A stretch of DNA of 64,000 nucleotides, from NCBI RefSeq assembly GCF_000746025.2, contig NZ_CP045798.1:1908501-1972500 (forward strand), read 5' to 3'. The notes under the pieces were generated by a model, which worked only from the letters and a program-made list of their open reading frames with translations, did not search any database and had not been told where the DNA came from. Origin of the DNA: Thermanaerosceptrum fracticalcis. GTDB taxonomy: Bacteria > Bacillota > Peptococcia > DRI-13. Position 1 is the stretch's first letter. Every line of letters begins with the position of its first letter. A program made the position numbers and the translations under genes. Below, piece by piece: positions 63,745 to 64,000 of this stretch.

Positions 63745-64000
63745 CTGAGAATCGTTTATCCCATCTGTTGTGGCGTCGATGTACACAAGACATTTCTCGT
63801 CGCTACGCTCATCACAACGCAGGGTATCGTTCCGAGTTACAAAAAAAAGCGTTTTTCTACCTTTAACAAATCCATTCTGGCGTTTAAGCAGTGGCTGATT
63901 GACAACAACTGCTTTGACGTTTGCATGGAGAGCACCGGGAAGTATTATGTTCCCATATACAATTTGCTGGAGGACAGCATCCGGGTTACCGTCGCCAACC
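63745..64000 (+). CDS. IS110-family transposase, N-terminal part (runs off the window)
   Basis: 85 codons visible. RIVYPICCGVDVHKTFLVAT carries the first DEDD acid (Asp of GVDVHK), and MESTGKYYVPIYNLLED the second. The start looks like the CTG at 63745 (AGGAGG seven bases upstream), as no ATG is near. The frame is open to the window edge. Confidence 0.88.
   Translation, partial: MRIVYPICCGVDVHKTFLVATLITTQGIVPSYKKKRFSTFNKSILAFKQWLIDNNCFDVCMESTGKYYVPIYNLLEDSIRVTVAN

Overview
The window looks like the chromosome of an anaerobic, probably spore-forming Bacillota of the class Clostridia (Peptococcaceae / Desulfotomaculum-like). Reasons, by inference from gene content: a four-gene fixABCX electron-transfer flavoprotein operon, an adenosylcobalamin-dependent ribonucleotide reductase, ferredoxin-linked 2-oxoacid oxidoreductase, 4-hydroxybutyryl-CoA dehydratase, a Spo0F-type response regulator, a Spo0E-type phosphatase fragment, and B. 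subtilis-like neighbourhoods (acpS-nnr-alr-mazEF; cdaA-cdaR-glmM). I saw no tRNA, rRNA or CRISPR array.

Layout. 0-5.1 kb: fixABCX with a radical SAM/PDZ gene at its end (minus strand). 5.2-5.4 kb: a dense cluster of DnaA-box-like sites. 5.5-24 kb: a long minus-strand housekeeping block (CorC-like protein, tsaD-rimI-tsaB-tsaE, a Spo0F-like receiver, an amidohydrolase, a Nif3-like protein, tex, asparaginase, mazEF, alr, nnr, acpS, glmM, cdaR, cdaA). 24-34.6 kb: envelope and miscellaneous genes (DUF881/DUF1290 trio, a 636-residue orphan, a Tat-exported D-aminoacylase-like protein, a PAS protein, an M23 peptidase, an FlhG-like ATPase with an unusual N-terminus, nrdJ). Many spacers in this half carry the same families of short degenerate tandem motifs.

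34.8-49.2 kb is a catabolic regulon. Three minus-strand operons (korDABG; TRAP transporter plus SDR; HpcH/HpaI aldolase plus glcDEF) each start from the same 16-base sigma-54 promoter, preceded by two palindromic activator sites exactly 22 bp apart. A PAS/AAA+/Fis activator gene sits in the middle and carries a related palindrome in front of its own start. I infer uptake of an organic acid, oxidation or cleavage to 2-oxoacids, and ferredoxin-linked oxidation to acyl-CoA.

49.3-58.7 kb is a second, decaying sigma-54 regulon for 4-hydroxybutyrate: a divergent promoter pair with different (TGTGCA) palindromes faces a permease plus 4-hydroxybutyrate dehydrogenase on one side and abfD-abfT plus an activator on the other. 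The permease has an in-frame stop, the dehydrogenase is split by an IS with a 7-bp target duplication, and the activator has a frameshift and an internal deletion. abfD and abfT are intact.

59-64 kb is an insertion hotspot: nine copies of an identical 62-bp repeat, each carrying a perfect intrinsic-terminator hairpin, split 2+7 around a truncated IS21-like element that itself cut a spo0E-like gene; then an IS91-like HUH transposase with a small zinc-ribbon partner, an SDR gene, and the left end of an IS110-family element with a structured noncoding leader that may encode its bridge RNA.
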